From Comamonas terrigena NBRC 13299 (GTDB taxonomy: Bacteria > Pseudomonadota > Gammaproteobacteria > Burkholderiales > Burkholderiaceae_C), in NCBI RefSeq assembly GCF_006740045.1, contig NZ_AP019749.1:2623001-2687000 (forward strand): a stretch of DNA of 64,000 nt. Reading direction: 5' to 3'. A program made the translations under genes and the position numbers. Within the stretch, counting starts at the first letter, position 1; every line of letters begins with the position of its first letter. This document shows, piece after piece, positions 1 through 9,504 of the stretch. Under the pieces are notes generated by a model. That model was not told the origin of the DNA, did not search any database, and saw only the letters and a list, made by a program, of their open reading frames with translations.

Positions 1-630
1 CAGCTCGCCGCTCATCACCGCCATCTGCGCCTGGGCCGATCCCTTGTACGGCACATGGGTCATGCGCGTGCTGGTGCGATTGCCCCAGGAGGTGAAGCTC
101 AGGTGGGCGATATTGCCCGGCCCGGCCGAGCCGTAGCTGATGCGGTCCGGATTGCGCTGGGCATAGCCGATCATGTCCTTGGGGTTCTGGATATTGTTCT
201 TCTGCGTCCAGGCCGGATTGGCGATCAGGATGAAGGGCGCATCCACCGCCACCGTGATGGGCGTGAAATCCTTGGCCTTGTACGGGCTCTTCTTGTAGAG
301 CTGGGGGTTGATGGTGATGCTGCTGGAATTGGTGAACAGCAGGGTGTAGCCGTCCGCCGTGGCGCGCGCCACCTCCCCCACCCCCAGCGAGCCGTTGGCG
401 CCGGGCTTGTTTTCCACCACCACGGGCTGGCCCAGGGTCTTGCTCAGGTGGTCAGACATGATGCGGGCCACCGTGTCGGTGATGGAGCCGGCGGGAAAGC
501 CCACCACCATGCGGATGGGCTTGGTGGGCCAGTCGCTCTGGGCCTGCGCGGCGGTCAGCGGCAGTCCCAGGGCCAGGACGGCGGCGGCGCCCAGCTGCAG
601 GCTGCGGCGGCGGGTGGAAATGGTTGGCAT
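1..630 (-). CDS. Bug/TctC-family periplasmic solute receptor (3' part outside window)
   Basis: Periplasmic binding protein of the Bug (tripartite tricarboxylate receptor) family, expected to bind a small carboxylate or similar ligand. The ATG at 630 follows an AAGGAG box. The first 30 or so residues form a signal peptide with an Arg-rich start, a hydrophobic core and an AQA-type cleavage site. The mature part opens with the family pattern PTKPIRMVVGFPAG and continues with ENKPGANGS. About 210 of the usual 320 residues are visible; the C-terminal third lies beyond the left edge. No TctA or TctB membrane gene is visible, as is common for Bug receptors in this group. It lies downstream of a CaiB-like transferase gene on the same strand. 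The ligand is unknown. Confidence 0.9.
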   Translation of the reverse strand, partial: MPTISTRRRSLQLGAAAVLALGLPLTAAQAQSDWPTKPIRMVVGFPAGSITDTVARIMSDHLSKTLGQPVVVENKPGANGSLGVGEVARATADGYTLLFTNSSSITINPQLYKKSPYKAKDFTPITVAVDAPFILIANPAWTQKNNIQNPKDMIGYAQRNPDRISYGSAGPGNIAHLSFTSWGNRTSTRMTHVPYKGSAQAQMAVMSGEL

Positions 631-816
631 GGCGTTGTCTCCTTCTCTATAGGTATGTGCTTGCCGCCCGGGCACGACAGATGCAACGGATGCAACCGGT
701 GCGTCTGTCGTGTCCAGGCAGCCCTGGGGCCAGGGCCTTGGACCGCCCTGGCTCCCCGATGCGCTGCACCGCCCCGGCCGGTGCGGCCAGCGGGGTGCGG
801 GGTGCAGCGTCCCGTT

Positions 817-3336
817 TCAACCGCAAACTGCGGGCTTGGCCGGGCGGGCCTGCCCCCTCGGGGCAGTGTTTGCAGCGGCCTTGCCCGGTGCCTTGGCCCG
901 GGCTTCGGTGCCAATCACGCCGCTGGCCTCCAGGGCCTGCAGCTGCTCCGGTTTCAGCTGCAGCAGCCGCTGCAGCACGGCGTGCGTGTGCTCGCCCAGC
1001 GTGGGCGCCACGCGCGGCATGGGCATGGGCCGTCCGTCCTGGCGGAAGATGGTGGTGCTGGAGATGTAGCTGCCCACATAGGGCCGCTCCACCGTGCGCC
1101 AGAACGCTCGCTGCTGCAGGTGCGGGTCCTGCAGCAGCTGGCCCAGGGTGCGCACCGCGCCGGCGGGCACGGCGGCCTGCTGCAGCGCCTGCATGGCGTC
1201 GTCGTCGCTGCGGCCCAGGGTCCACTGCGTGATGCCCGCATCCAGCTCCGCCTGGCGGGCGCGCCGGCCTGGGGCATGGGCCAGGGCCGCATCGGCGGCC
1301 CAGTCGGCCCGCCCCAGCAGCCGGCACAGGGCCTGCCACTGCGCGTCGTCCGCCACGCTGAGCACCAGCCAGGCATCGTCCCCGGCGCAGCGGTAGCAGC
1401 CATGCGGCGCATGCACCGCGTGGCGGTTGCCCTGGCGCTCCGGCACGCTGCCGGTCAGCGACTGCTCGATCAGGAACGGCGCGGTCAGCGGCAACATGCC
1501 TTCGACCTGCGACATATTGATGTGCCGCCCCTGGCCCGTCGCCTGCTGCACCAGCAGGCCCAGCAGCAGCGCCGCCGAAGCGTTGAAGCCGCCCATGGGG
1601 TCGCCGTAGGCATAGGACGTCATGGCCGGCGGGCCGTCGGCATGGCCGGTGTACAGCGGCAGGCCGCTGGCCTGCTCCAGCGTGCCGCCGTAGGCGCGGG
1701 TATTGCTCCAGGCGTTGTCCAGGCCGAAGGCCGGCATGGACAGCATCACCACGCGCGGGTTCACCTGGCGCAGCGCCGCATAGTCCAGCCCCAGCTTGGG
1801 CAGCACCTCGGCCGAATAGTTCTCCACCACCGCATCGGCGCCGTGCACCAGCTCCTTGAGCAGGCGCTTGCCTTCGGCCTGGGTCAGGTCCAGGGTGATG
1901 CCGAACTTGCCCCGGTTCATCAGGTTGAAATTCGACTTCTTCTCATACAGCCGGTCGCGGTAGAACTCTTCGGTGTAATTGGTGCCGCGCCACCAGTCCG
2001 GGTAGCTGGCGCTTTCCACCTTGATGACTTCAGCCCCCAGGTCGGCCAGCATGCGCGAGGCAAACGGCCCGGCCCAGCCCATGGTCAGGTCCACCACGCG
2101 CAGCCCGGCCAGCGGCAGCTGGCCTGCCGCCGCCGCTGCCCGCTCCGGCACGGCACGCTGCAGGCCCGCCGCGCGGTAGTGGGCACTGTCCGCCCCCAGC
2201 AGCGGCGCCCGGCCGCCCAGCAGCGGCCCGGCCGCATCCAGGCGCTGCGGCAGCACCGGCCCCTCGAACTGCGCCGCCCCCAGCTGCACCGGCACAAAGG
2301 CCTTGCGCTCGCGGTGCACCGCCTGCTCCAGCAGCTGCGCCATGGTGGGCACGATCACCGCCGGGTGCTTGTTCGCCGTCAGCAGCGCAAACCATTCCTG
2401 CGTGCTGCGCGACGGGAACACGTCTTTGAGCAATGCGTCGATCAGGTCGGCATGCGCCATGCGGTCCGGCCCGCTGAAAAAGCGCGGGTCGCTTCCCAGC
2501 TCCGGCCGGCCGATGGCATCGCACAGGCCGGCCCACTGCGCCAGCGTGTTGGTGAAGATACCGATCCAGCCATCGCGGGTCTGCAGAATGCTGGCCGGGT
2601 GCGTGGTGCAGAAACGGTTCACCCCCAGGCGCGGCGCATGGGCCTTGTCCTGCACCAGGCCGGCTTCCATCTCCACCACGCTGAAGGCGGCTTCCTGCAC
2701 GCTCAGCACATAGCGGCGGCTGCCCTGGGCACGGCCCATCCAGGCCGCCACGGCCACCGTGAATGCGCCCAGACCCGCCACGATGCCGGTGTGCACATCG
2801 TGGGGCATGTGGGGCGCGCCCTCCACCGGGCCGCTGCCGTGCACCGCACCGGCCAGCGCGCGGCAGGTGGCGTCGGTGGCCACAAAGTCCTTGTACGGGC
2901 CGCTGTCGCCAAACCAGGTGAAATCCACCCCCATGGGCGGCGGTGTGGCTGCACCGGCGGCCTGCCCCCAGGTCCACAGCGGCTGCTGCAGCGCAGCCAG
3001 GCCCTGCTCCAGCGCGCGGGCGTCCAGCACCAGATCGCAGCTGCGCGCCAGCGTGCCCATCCAGGCCCGGTCGGCCGGCTGCGCCGCATCGGCCGCCACG
3101 CTGCGCTTGTTCGTGTTCAGCCAGGCAAACAGCGCGCTTTCGGGCGCCACGCCGTACTGCGGCACCACCAGCGGCGGCATCTGGCGCCAGGCATCGCCCT
3201 GGGGCGGCTCCACCTTGATCACCTCGGCACCGAAATCGGCAAACAGCTTGCCGGCATAGGCCACGGCCGCGCCGCCGCCCACTTCGAGCACGCGCAGCCC
3301 TTTGAGGGCCAGCTGCGCCATGTCGGGTTCTTGCAT
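817..3336 (-). CDS. Double-domain CaiB/BaiF family III CoA-transferase
   Basis: A family III (formyl-CoA transferase type) enzyme of 839 residues, about twice the usual 400, with two CaiB/BaiF repeats in tandem. The N-terminal unit starts at LKGLRVLEVGGG and carries FGAEVIKVEPP. The second starts at LPLAGLRVVDLTMGWAG and carries LGAEVIKVES, MNRGKFGITLDL and YGDPMGG, the last being the usual site of the catalytic aspartate. The corresponding region of the first half reads HDVHTG. The family moves CoA from a donor thioester to a carboxylate. The start at 3336 is supported by AAGGAG about ten bases upstream; 3321 is a weaker alternative. It sits 76 bp after the fused carboxylase gene, so the transferase may make or recycle that enzyme's CoA-ester substrate. 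This pairing is an inference. Confidence 0.88.
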   Translation of the reverse strand: MQEPDMAQLALKGLRVLEVGGGAAVAYAGKLFADFGAEVIKVEPPQGDAWRQMPPLVVPQYGVAPESALFAWLNTNKRSVAADAAQPADRAWMGTLARSCDLVLDARALEQGLAALQQPLWTWGQAAGAATPPPMGVDFTWFGDSGPYKDFVATDATCRALAGAVHGSGPVEGAPHMPHDVHTGIVAGLGAFTVAVAAWMGRAQGSRRYVLSVQEAAFSVVEMEAGLVQDKAHAPRLGVNRFCTTHPASILQTRDGWIGIFTNTLAQWAGLCDAIGRPELGSDPRFFSGPDRMAHADLIDALLKDVFPSRSTQEWFALLTANKHPAVIVPTMAQLLEQAVHRERKAFVPVQLGAAQFEGPVLPQRLDAAGPLLGGRAPLLGADSAHYRAAGLQRAVPERAAAAAGQLPLAGLRVVDLTMGWAGPFASRMLADLGAEVIKVESASYPDWWRGTNYTEEFYRDRLYEKKSNFNLMNRGKFGITLDLTQAEGKRLLKELVHGADAVVENYSAEVLPKLGLDYAALRQVNPRVVMLSMPAFGLDNAWSNTRAYGGTLEQASGLPLYTGHADGPPAMTSYAYGDPMGGFNASAALLLGLLVQQATGQGRHINMSQVEGMLPLTAPFLIEQSLTGSVPERQGNRHAVHAPHGCYRCAGDDAWLVLSVADDAQWQALCRLLGRADWAADAALAHAPGRRARQAELDAGITQWTLGRSDDDAMQALQQAAVPAGAVRTLGQLLQDPHLQQRAFWRTVERPYVGSYISSTTIFRQDGRPMPMPRVAPTLGEHTHAVLQRLLQLKPEQLQALEASGVIGTEARAKAPGKAAANTAPRGQARPAKPAVCG

Positions 3337-3412
3337 CACGTTCTTGTCTCCTTGGGAAAGGTGGCTGCACCTTTCATCCCCGGGTGGACGGCTGCCCGCC
3401 CGGGGGCTTGCC

Positions 3413-6400
3413 TTACCAGGTGTCCACAAAGCGGCCGCGGGGCTTGGCCGCGTGCATGGCCGCGGCGTGGATGCCGGACACCAGCCACTTGCGCGTCTCG
3501 GCCGGGTCGATGACCGCGTCGATCTCCACATTGGCCGCCACGTTCATGGCGTGGCCGCGGGCGTACATCTGGGCCACCAGCTGGTCGTACAGCGCCTTGC
3601 GCTCGGGACCGTCGGGCACCGCCTGCAGCTCTTTCTTGAAGCCCAGCTGGATGGCGCCTTCCAGGCCCATGGGGCCGTATTCCCCGGTGGGCCAGGCCAC
3701 GGTGAAGTGGCTGGCATGCCAGCCGCCGCCGGCCATGGCCATGGCGCCCAGGCCGTAGCATTTACGCAGGGTGACCGCCAGGATGGGCATGCGCAGCTTG
3801 GCCGCCGCCACGAACATGCGCGAGACATGGCGCACCTGGGCCTTGGCTTCGATGTCCGGGCCGACCATGAAGCCGGGCGAGTCGATCAGCGAGATGATGG
3901 GCAGGCCGTGGGCATCGCACAGCTGCATGAAGCGCGCGGCCTTGTCGCCGGCATCGGCGTCGATCGCGCCGCCCAGGTGGCGCGGGTTATTGGCCATGAT
4001 GCCCACCGGCTTGCCTTCGATGCGCGCCAGCGCCGTGTGGATGCCCACGCCAAAGCCTTCGCGCAGCATCAGCACGCTGCCCACGTCCGCCACGCCGTGG
4101 ATGGCGGCGCGCGTGTCGTAGGCACGCAGGCGGTTTTCCGGCACCACGCTGCGCAGCGCCAGCGGATTGGGTGCCGTCCATTCGCGCGCCCGGCCCTGGA
4201 AGAAGGACAGGTACTGCTTGGCCACGGCCACGCCTTCGGCCTCGTTGTCGACCAGCACGTCGATCACGCCGTTGGCGTACTGCACCGGCGCCGGCCCCAC
4301 CTCCTCGGGCTTGAAGATGCCCAGACCGCCGCCTTCGATCATGGCCGGACCCGCCAGGCCGATGTTGGACGACTTGTCGGCAATGATCACGTCGCAGCAG
4401 CCCACGAAGGCGGCATTGCCCGCAAAGCAGCGGCCCGAGACAATGCCCACCACGGGCACCTCGCCGCTGAGCTGCGCGAACGCGGCAAAGGACGAAGTCT
4501 GGAAGCCCGAGATCGAGGGATAGTCCACATCGCCGGGGCGGCCACCGCCGCCTTCGCCGAACAGCACGAACGGCAGCTTGTCGCGCAGCGCCACTTCCAC
4601 GATGCGGTCGGTCTTGACGTGGTTGCGCTTGCCCTGGGTGCCGGCCAGCACCGTGGCGTCATAGGCCATCACGGCGGCCCGCGCCCGCTCGGCATCGATC
4701 AGCGCGCCGTTGATGTTGCCCACGCCTGTGATCAGGCCGTCGGCCGGGGTGTTGGCCACCAGGTCTTCCACGCTGCGGCGCTTGGTCTGGGCGGCAATCG
4801 CCAGCCCGCCGTACTCCACAAAGCTGCCGTCATCGTCCAGCAGATCGGCCACGTTCTCGCGGGCCGTGCGCTGGCCGCGCGAGCGGCGCCGGGCCACGGC
4901 CTCGGGGCGGTTGGCGTCCCACAGAAAAGCCTGGCGGTCGATCAGGCGCTGCAGGTCCGGGCGCACGGCCAGCGGGTCCTGCGCCTGCACCTGGGCGGTG
5001 GCGTCCTCGGCCACGCCCCCCTGGGGCTGCAGCACGGCCAGAATGCGGCCCTGAGGCACAATCTCGCCCACGGTGCCGCGCACCTCCAGCACCTGGCCGG
5101 CCTGCTCGGCGGCCACCACGTGCTGCATCTTCATGGACTCGATCACCGCCACCGTCTGGCCTGCCTGCACCGTGCTGCCGGCCTCCACCAGCAGCTCGAT
5201 CAGCACGCCGTGGGTGATGGCGCGCACGGCCGACCAGCTGTCATTCTCCAGCGCCTCGTCTTCCACGGCTGCGGCCGGGGCGGACGTGCTGACCGCAGTC
5301 GGGCGCGGACGGGTCTTGGCACGGTCTTCGGCCTCGATGGCCTGCATGCGGGCCAGCAGGCTGTCCAGGTGTTCGGCCCAGTAGCGGGTGTGGATGTTCT
5401 GGCGTGCAAAGTCCTCGCTGCCCACCACGGCCCGCAGCAGCGGCAGATTGGTCTGCACGCCGTCGATGTGGAATTCGGCCAGCGCCCGCTCCAGGCGGCG
5501 GGCGGCATCGGCAAAACTGGCGCTGTGGCTGGTGACGATCAGCTTGGCCAGCAAGGTGTCGTAATGCGGCGAAGGCGTGTAGCCGCCGTAGCCGTGGGTG
5601 TCCACGCGCACGCCCAGGCCGCTGGGGGCGTCGAACTGCTGCAGGCAGCCCTGGGAGGGGTGGGACATACCTTTGGCGTCGGTGCTCTCGCCGTTGATGC
5701 GGGCCTGGATGGCAAAGCCCTGCACCACAGGCGGACGCTGTGGGTCCAGCCCCAGCTCCTGCAGGCTGCGGCCCTGGGCAATGCCCAGCTGGGTCGCCAC
5801 CAGGTCCACCCCGGTCACCTGCTCGGTCACCGTGTGCTCCACCTGCAGGCGGGGGTTGGCCTCGATGAACACCGCCGCCACCTGGTGGCCCTGGGGGTCC
5901 TCTTCCACCAGAAACTCAAACGTGCCCAGGCTGCGGTAGCCCACGCGCCGGGCCATGGTCAGTGCCGCCTGGGTGACCTGTTCGCGCAGCGCGGGCAGCA
6001 GCACCGGGCTGGGGGCAATTTCCACCAGCTTCTGAAAACGGCGCTGCAGCGTGCAGTCGCGCTCGCCCAGGGCAATTGCCTGCTCGCCGTCGCCCACGAT
6101 CTGCACCTCGATATGGCGGGCGCGCACCACCAGGCGCTCGCCATAGACCGCTTCCATGCCGAAAGCGGAACGGGCCTCGGCCTTGCAGCGCGTATAGGCC
6201 TCGGCCAGCTCGGCGCGCTCCGTCACCACGCGCATGCCCCGGCCGCCGCCGCCGCCCACGGCCTTGATGACAATGCCGTTGCCGCCCTGGGCGTCGAAGA
6301 ACGTGGTGATCTCCTCCAGCGTGGCATCGCCGCGCGTGGACGGCATGATGGGCACGCCGCAGGCCACCGCCAGGGCAATGGCCTGGGCCTTGTCGCCAAA

Positions 6401-6730
6401 CTGCGCCAGCTGCTGCGGCGCGGGGCCGACAAAGGCCACGCCGGCATCGGCGCAGGCCTGGGCAAAGTCGGCCCGCTCGCTCAGAAAGCCGTAGCCTGGG
6501 TGGATGGCATCGGCCCCGGTGGCCTGCGCCGCGCCGATGATGGCCTGCACATCCAGATAGGCCGCCGGCCCGCTGGCCTGCAGCGCCACGGCCTCATCCG
6601 CCAGGTGCACATGGCTGCTGTTGGCGTCGTCCTTTGCATACACGGCCACCGAATGCAGGCCCAGATCCGCGACTGCACGGATCACCCGCACCGCAATTTC
6701 GCCCCGGTTGGCGATCAATACCTTTTTCAA
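3413..6730 (-). CDS. Single-chain biotin-dependent acyl-CoA carboxylase (BC-BCCP-CT fusion)
   Basis: All parts of an acyl-CoA carboxylase lie in one chain of 1105 residues. Residues 1 to about 450 are biotin carboxylase (VLIANRGEIAVRVIRA, glycine-rich GGGGGRGM, EANPRLQVEHTVTE). A biotinyl domain follows with ESMKM, whose Lys534 would carry biotin. From about 600 to the end is a carboxyltransferase with SGRCFAGNAAF and SLIDSPGFMVGPD. The size and composition resemble single-chain long-chain acyl-CoA carboxylases; most family members split these parts among two or three genes. The start is TTG at 6730 with AGGA seven bases upstream. It is flanked by a Bug receptor gene and a CaiB-like transferase gene, which suggests carboxylation of a CoA ester formed from an imported acid. 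The substrate cannot be read from the sequence. Confidence 0.92.
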   Translation of the reverse strand: MKKVLIANRGEIAVRVIRAVADLGLHSVAVYAKDDANSSHVHLADEAVALQASGPAAYLDVQAIIGAAQATGADAIHPGYGFLSERADFAQACADAGVAFVGPAPQQLAQFGDKAQAIALAVACGVPIMPSTRGDATLEEITTFFDAQGGNGIVIKAVGGGGGRGMRVVTERAELAEAYTRCKAEARSAFGMEAVYGERLVVRARHIEVQIVGDGEQAIALGERDCTLQRRFQKLVEIAPSPVLLPALREQVTQAALTMARRVGYRSLGTFEFLVEEDPQGHQVAAVFIEANPRLQVEHTVTEQVTGVDLVATQLGIAQGRSLQELGLDPQRPPVVQGFAIQARINGESTDAKGMSHPSQGCLQQFDAPSGLGVRVDTHGYGGYTPSPHYDTLLAKLIVTSHSASFADAARRLERALAEFHIDGVQTNLPLLRAVVGSEDFARQNIHTRYWAEHLDSLLARMQAIEAEDRAKTRPRPTAVSTSAPAAAVEDEALENDSWSAVRAITHGVLIELLVEAGSTVQAGQTVAVIESMKMQHVVAAEQAGQVLEVRGTVGEIVPQGRILAVLQPQGGVAEDATAQVQAQDPLAVRPDLQRLIDRQAFLWDANRPEAVARRRSRGQRTARENVADLLDDDGSFVEYGGLAIAAQTKRRSVEDLVANTPADGLITGVGNINGALIDAERARAAVMAYDATVLAGTQGKRNHVKTDRIVEVALRDKLPFVLFGEGGGGRPGDVDYPSISGFQTSSFAAFAQLSGEVPVVGIVSGRCFAGNAAFVGCCDVIIADKSSNIGLAGPAMIEGGGLGIFKPEEVGPAPVQYANGVIDVLVDNEAEGVAVAKQYLSFFQGRAREWTAPNPLALRSVVPENRLRAYDTRAAIHGVADVGSVLMLREGFGVGIHTALARIEGKPVGIMANNPRHLGGAIDADAGDKAARFMQLCDAHGLPIISLIDSPGFMVGPDIEAKAQVRHVSRMFVAAAKLRMPILAVTLRKCYGLGAMAMAGGGWHASHFTVAWPTGEYGPMGLEGAIQLGFKKELQAVPDGPERKALYDQLVAQMYARGHAMNVAANVEIDAVIDPAETRKWLVSGIHAAAMHAAKPRGRFVDTW

Positions 6731-6789
6731 AATGTCTTCCTAACTTCGCTGACTACACTGACTGGAGATACCGAGGGATGCCGCCCATG

Positions 6790-7785
6790 TCACAGGCGGA
6801 TGTTGTTCTTGACCACGATGTCCTTGGTGACCCTGGCTTCCTCGGTCACGGACTGGGTGAATTGCGCAGCGCTCAGCCAGCCGGGGTTGCCACCCTGGGC
6901 CTTGAGCTTGGCAATGAAATCGGGGTTGTTCAGGCAGGCCTGCAGCACCTGCTCGGCGTACTGCCGGGTGGTGGCGGGAACCTTCTTGGAGACGGCCACA
7001 CCGCTCCAGGCGTCCATGTTGAAACCGGGCACGCTGGCTTCGATCTGGCGCACGTCCTTGAAGTCATCCGGCTTGGCGCTGCCGGCAATGCCGATGGCGC
7101 GCACCTTGCCGCCGCGCACATGGGGCGATGCGGCGGCGCCCGACTCCAGCACAAAGTCGATCTCGCCCGACATCAGGCCCATGATGCAGGGGCCGCTGCC
7201 TTTGTAAGGGGTGTGCACGGCCTGCAGGCCGGACAGGCTCTTGAGCCATTCGACACCGATGTGCTGGGGCGTGCCGATGCCGGCCGAGCCGTAGTTCAGC
7301 GAGCCGGGATTCTTCTTGTGCGCCGCCATGATGTCGTCGAAGGACTTGAAGGGCGAATCCGCTCGCACGATCAGCACCAGCGGGCTGGCACTGGCCCGCG
7401 CCAGCAGCGCCAGCTCCTGCATGGGCTCGAAGCTCATCTTCATCAGCAGCGGATTGGTGATGACCTGGCTTTGCGTCACGAACAGCCAGTTGCTGGGATC
7501 GGCCTGGCCGCGCACCACGTTGTCGGTGGCAATGTTGCCGCCGGCGCCGGGACGGTTTTCCACGATCACCGTCAGGCCGGTGTATTCGCCCACGTAGACG
7601 GCCAGGGTGCGGGCGGTCAGGTCGGTGCCGCCCCCGGGGGGATAGCCCACGATCAGCTTGATCGTCTTGCCTGCCAACTCCGGCGGCGCCGTGACCGCGC
7701 CCTTGGTTTGCGCCATCAGCGGCACCCACGCCATGCACAGGCCACCTACCACTGCTCTGCGCTTGAGATCCACACCCTTGCTCAT
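6790..7785 (-). CDS. Bug/TctC-family periplasmic solute receptor
   Basis: A full Bug receptor of about 331 residues. The signal peptide begins MSKGVDLKRRAVVGG. The mature part has the family motifs IKLIVGYPPGGGTD, VENRPGAGGN and VHTPYKGSGP. The ATG at 7785 has GGAG six bases upstream. An in-frame ATG at 7797 and a GTG at 7828-7830 lack comparable ribosome binding sites. It is the first gene of a minus-strand run leading into the carboxylase (59 bp gap) and the CoA-transferase, so its ligand is probably the acid processed by those enzymes. No membrane components are encoded nearby. Confidence 0.9.
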   Translation of the reverse strand: MSKGVDLKRRAVVGGLCMAWVPLMAQTKGAVTAPPELAGKTIKLIVGYPPGGGTDLTARTLAVYVGEYTGLTVIVENRPGAGGNIATDNVVRGQADPSNWLFVTQSQVITNPLLMKMSFEPMQELALLARASASPLVLIVRADSPFKSFDDIMAAHKKNPGSLNYGSAGIGTPQHIGVEWLKSLSGLQAVHTPYKGSGPCIMGLMSGEIDFVLESGAAASPHVRGGKVRAIGIAGSAKPDDFKDVRQIEASVPGFNMDAWSGVAVSKKVPATTRQYAEQVLQACLNNPDFIAKLKAQGGNPGWLSAAQFTQSVTEEARVTKDIVVKNNIRL

Positions 7786-8181
7786 CACCGTCTCCATAGC
7801 CGTCTCGTTGAAGAGACGCCATGAAATCACGCTGGGAAATGCAGCAGATCAGGGCAAACCCCGCGCTGCCGTCACACAGGCAGCAGCCTTGTCCCGCAAG
7901 CGTCATACACCCCGTAGCCTAGGTGACAGGCCCGCGTGTGGCAGTCTTTACGGATAGGGTGCAGCGGCGTATAGGGCGGTGGCGCAGACACCCTGCACAG
8001 GGCGCCCGGCCGGCGATGGTGGCGGCACGCTGCACGGCGTGCCAGGGTGCAGGACAATATGCCCCGCCAAGCCTTCATCGGGCTTACAGCTTCTACGCAC
8101 TTTCCACATTTCCGCCCCTGCCGCTTTTACCGCTGTTACCGCCCCGCTGCGGTGCCGCGCCTGCCCGGCCTTGCCTGCTCC
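7786..8181. other. Divergent intergenic region, Bug receptor / CynX-like transporter
   Basis: About 400 bp separate two divergent genes and must hold both promoters. Part of it is less GC-rich than the flanks. No convincing paired -35/-10 boxes or long inverted repeat could be read by eye. The plus-strand reading frame is open from 8047 but lacks a ribosome binding site and membrane character before 8182, so it is treated as non-coding. Confidence 0.5.
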
Positions 8182-9438
8182 ATGACCGACTCCTCCCCAC
8201 CCACCGCTGCGCGCCTGCCCACCTGGCTCTGGTTGCTGGCGGTGGTGCTGATCACGCTGAACCTGCGCCCCTTTCTGACCGCCCCCGGCCCGCTCGGCCA
8301 TGCCATCCAGACGGCCACCGGCATGGGGCTGCGCATGTTTTCCTGGCTGACCCTGCTGCCCATGGTGCTGATGGGCGTGGGCACCTGGCTGGCCCCCGCC
8401 GCGCTGCGGCGCCTGGGCCTGCGCCCGGCCATTGTCTGGGCCCTGCTGGCCATCGGCCTGGGCTGCGCGCTGCGGCTGGCAGGCGCCAACGCCTGGGTGC
8501 TGGTGGCCACGGCCGGCCTGTGCGGGGCCGGCGTGGCCCTGGTCCAGGGCATTCTGCCGGGGCTGATCAAGCGCCAGTCCCCCCACCGCATGGCGGTGAT
8601 GATGGGCCTGTATTCGGCCGCCCTGATGGGGGGCGGCGCACTCAGCGCCCAGCTCTCGCCCTGGGCCATGCAATGGGGCCTGGGCTGGCAGGCCGCCCTG
8701 GCCATGTGGGCCGTACCCGTCCTGGTCACGCTGCCCCTGGCCTGGTGGGTGCTGGGGCGCCTGCCCGGCCTGCCGGCACCGGTGCAGACGGCGGCCGACC
8801 ATGCCCAGGCCCATACGCCCGCCAATACGCCGGCCAGTGACACCGGCTGGCTGGTGCGCCGGCCGCGCACCTGGCTGCTGCTGCTGAGCTTCGGCCTGAT
8901 GAATGGCGGCTACGCCAGCACCGTGGCCTGGCTGGCCCCGTTCTACCAGACCCACGGCTGGTCCGGCACCGAAAGCGGCAGCCTGCTGGCCCTGCTGTCG
9001 GTGGCCCAGGCGCTGGCGGCCCTGGCCGTGCCTGCGCTGGCCGCGCGCAGCACCGACCGCCGCCTCTGGATCATGGCCATGCTGGCCCTGCAGGTGCTGG
9101 GCTTCTCCGGCCTGGCCTGCTGGCCCGACGCGGCCCCCACCCTGAACGCCCTGGTGCTGGGCGTGGGCCTGGGCGGCTGCTTTGCCCTGTTCATGGTGGT
9201 GGCGCTGGACCACCTGCCCTCTCCCACCCAGGCCGGCGCGCTGAACGCGCTGATGCAGGGCGGCGGCTTCATCCTGGCCGCGCTGGCACCCTGGATCGTG
9301 GCCCAGCTGCACCAATCCAGCGGCAGCTGGACCCCGGGCTGGCTCTACCAGGCCGGCGTGGCCGCCCTGGTCGGCCTGCTGTCGGCCCGCTTCAACCCCC
9401 GCCACTACGCCCAGCGGCTGCGGGCCCCGGCAACCTGA
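8182..9438 (+). CDS. MFS transporter, CynX/NimT-like
   Basis: An inner-membrane protein of about 418 residues with twelve predicted hydrophobic segments. The N-terminal stretch LITLNLRPFLTAPGPLG resembles the LRP...GP motif of the CynX (cyanate) and NimT (nitroimidazole) MFS branch. Substrates are poorly predictable in this family; cyanate is only one option. The start at 8182 is chosen because the first membrane segment begins just after it, while the 45 codons upstream encode a Cys/Arg/Pro-rich, non-conserved-looking stretch. No strong Shine-Dalgarno sequence is visible. It stands alone on the plus strand, 66 bp before the patatin lipoprotein gene. Confidence 0.82.
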   Translation: MTDSSPPTAARLPTWLWLLAVVLITLNLRPFLTAPGPLGHAIQTATGMGLRMFSWLTLLPMVLMGVGTWLAPAALRRLGLRPAIVWALLAIGLGCALRLAGANAWVLVATAGLCGAGVALVQGILPGLIKRQSPHRMAVMMGLYSAALMGGGALSAQLSPWAMQWGLGWQAALAMWAVPVLVTLPLAWWVLGRLPGLPAPVQTAADHAQAHTPANTPASDTGWLVRRPRTWLLLLSFGLMNGGYASTVAWLAPFYQTHGWSGTESGSLLALLSVAQALAALAVPALAARSTDRRLWIMAMLALQVLGFSGLACWPDAAPTLNALVLGVGLGGCFALFMVVALDHLPSPTQAGALNALMQGGGFILAALAPWIVAQLHQSSGSWTPGWLYQAGVAALVGLLSARFNPRHYAQRLRAPAT

Positions 9439-9504
9439 TCCCCGGCGGGGTCGGCAGGGCGCGCTGCCCGGCCGCCCGGCACCGGGGTCTATACTTTGCC
9501 GCCC

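Noticed and set aside
55..7207. Very long open frames on the plus strand opposite the carboxylase and CoA-transferase genes (up to about 1300 codons).
   Set aside because: They are rich in His, Arg, Gly and Gln, have no family motifs, and mirror real minus-strand genes with complete active sites. High GC content removes stop codons from antisense frames.
8047..8181. N-terminal extension of the CynX-like transporter.
   Set aside because: Cys/Arg/Pro-rich stretch without a ribosome binding site, lying in the divergent promoter region; the membrane domain fits a start at 8182.
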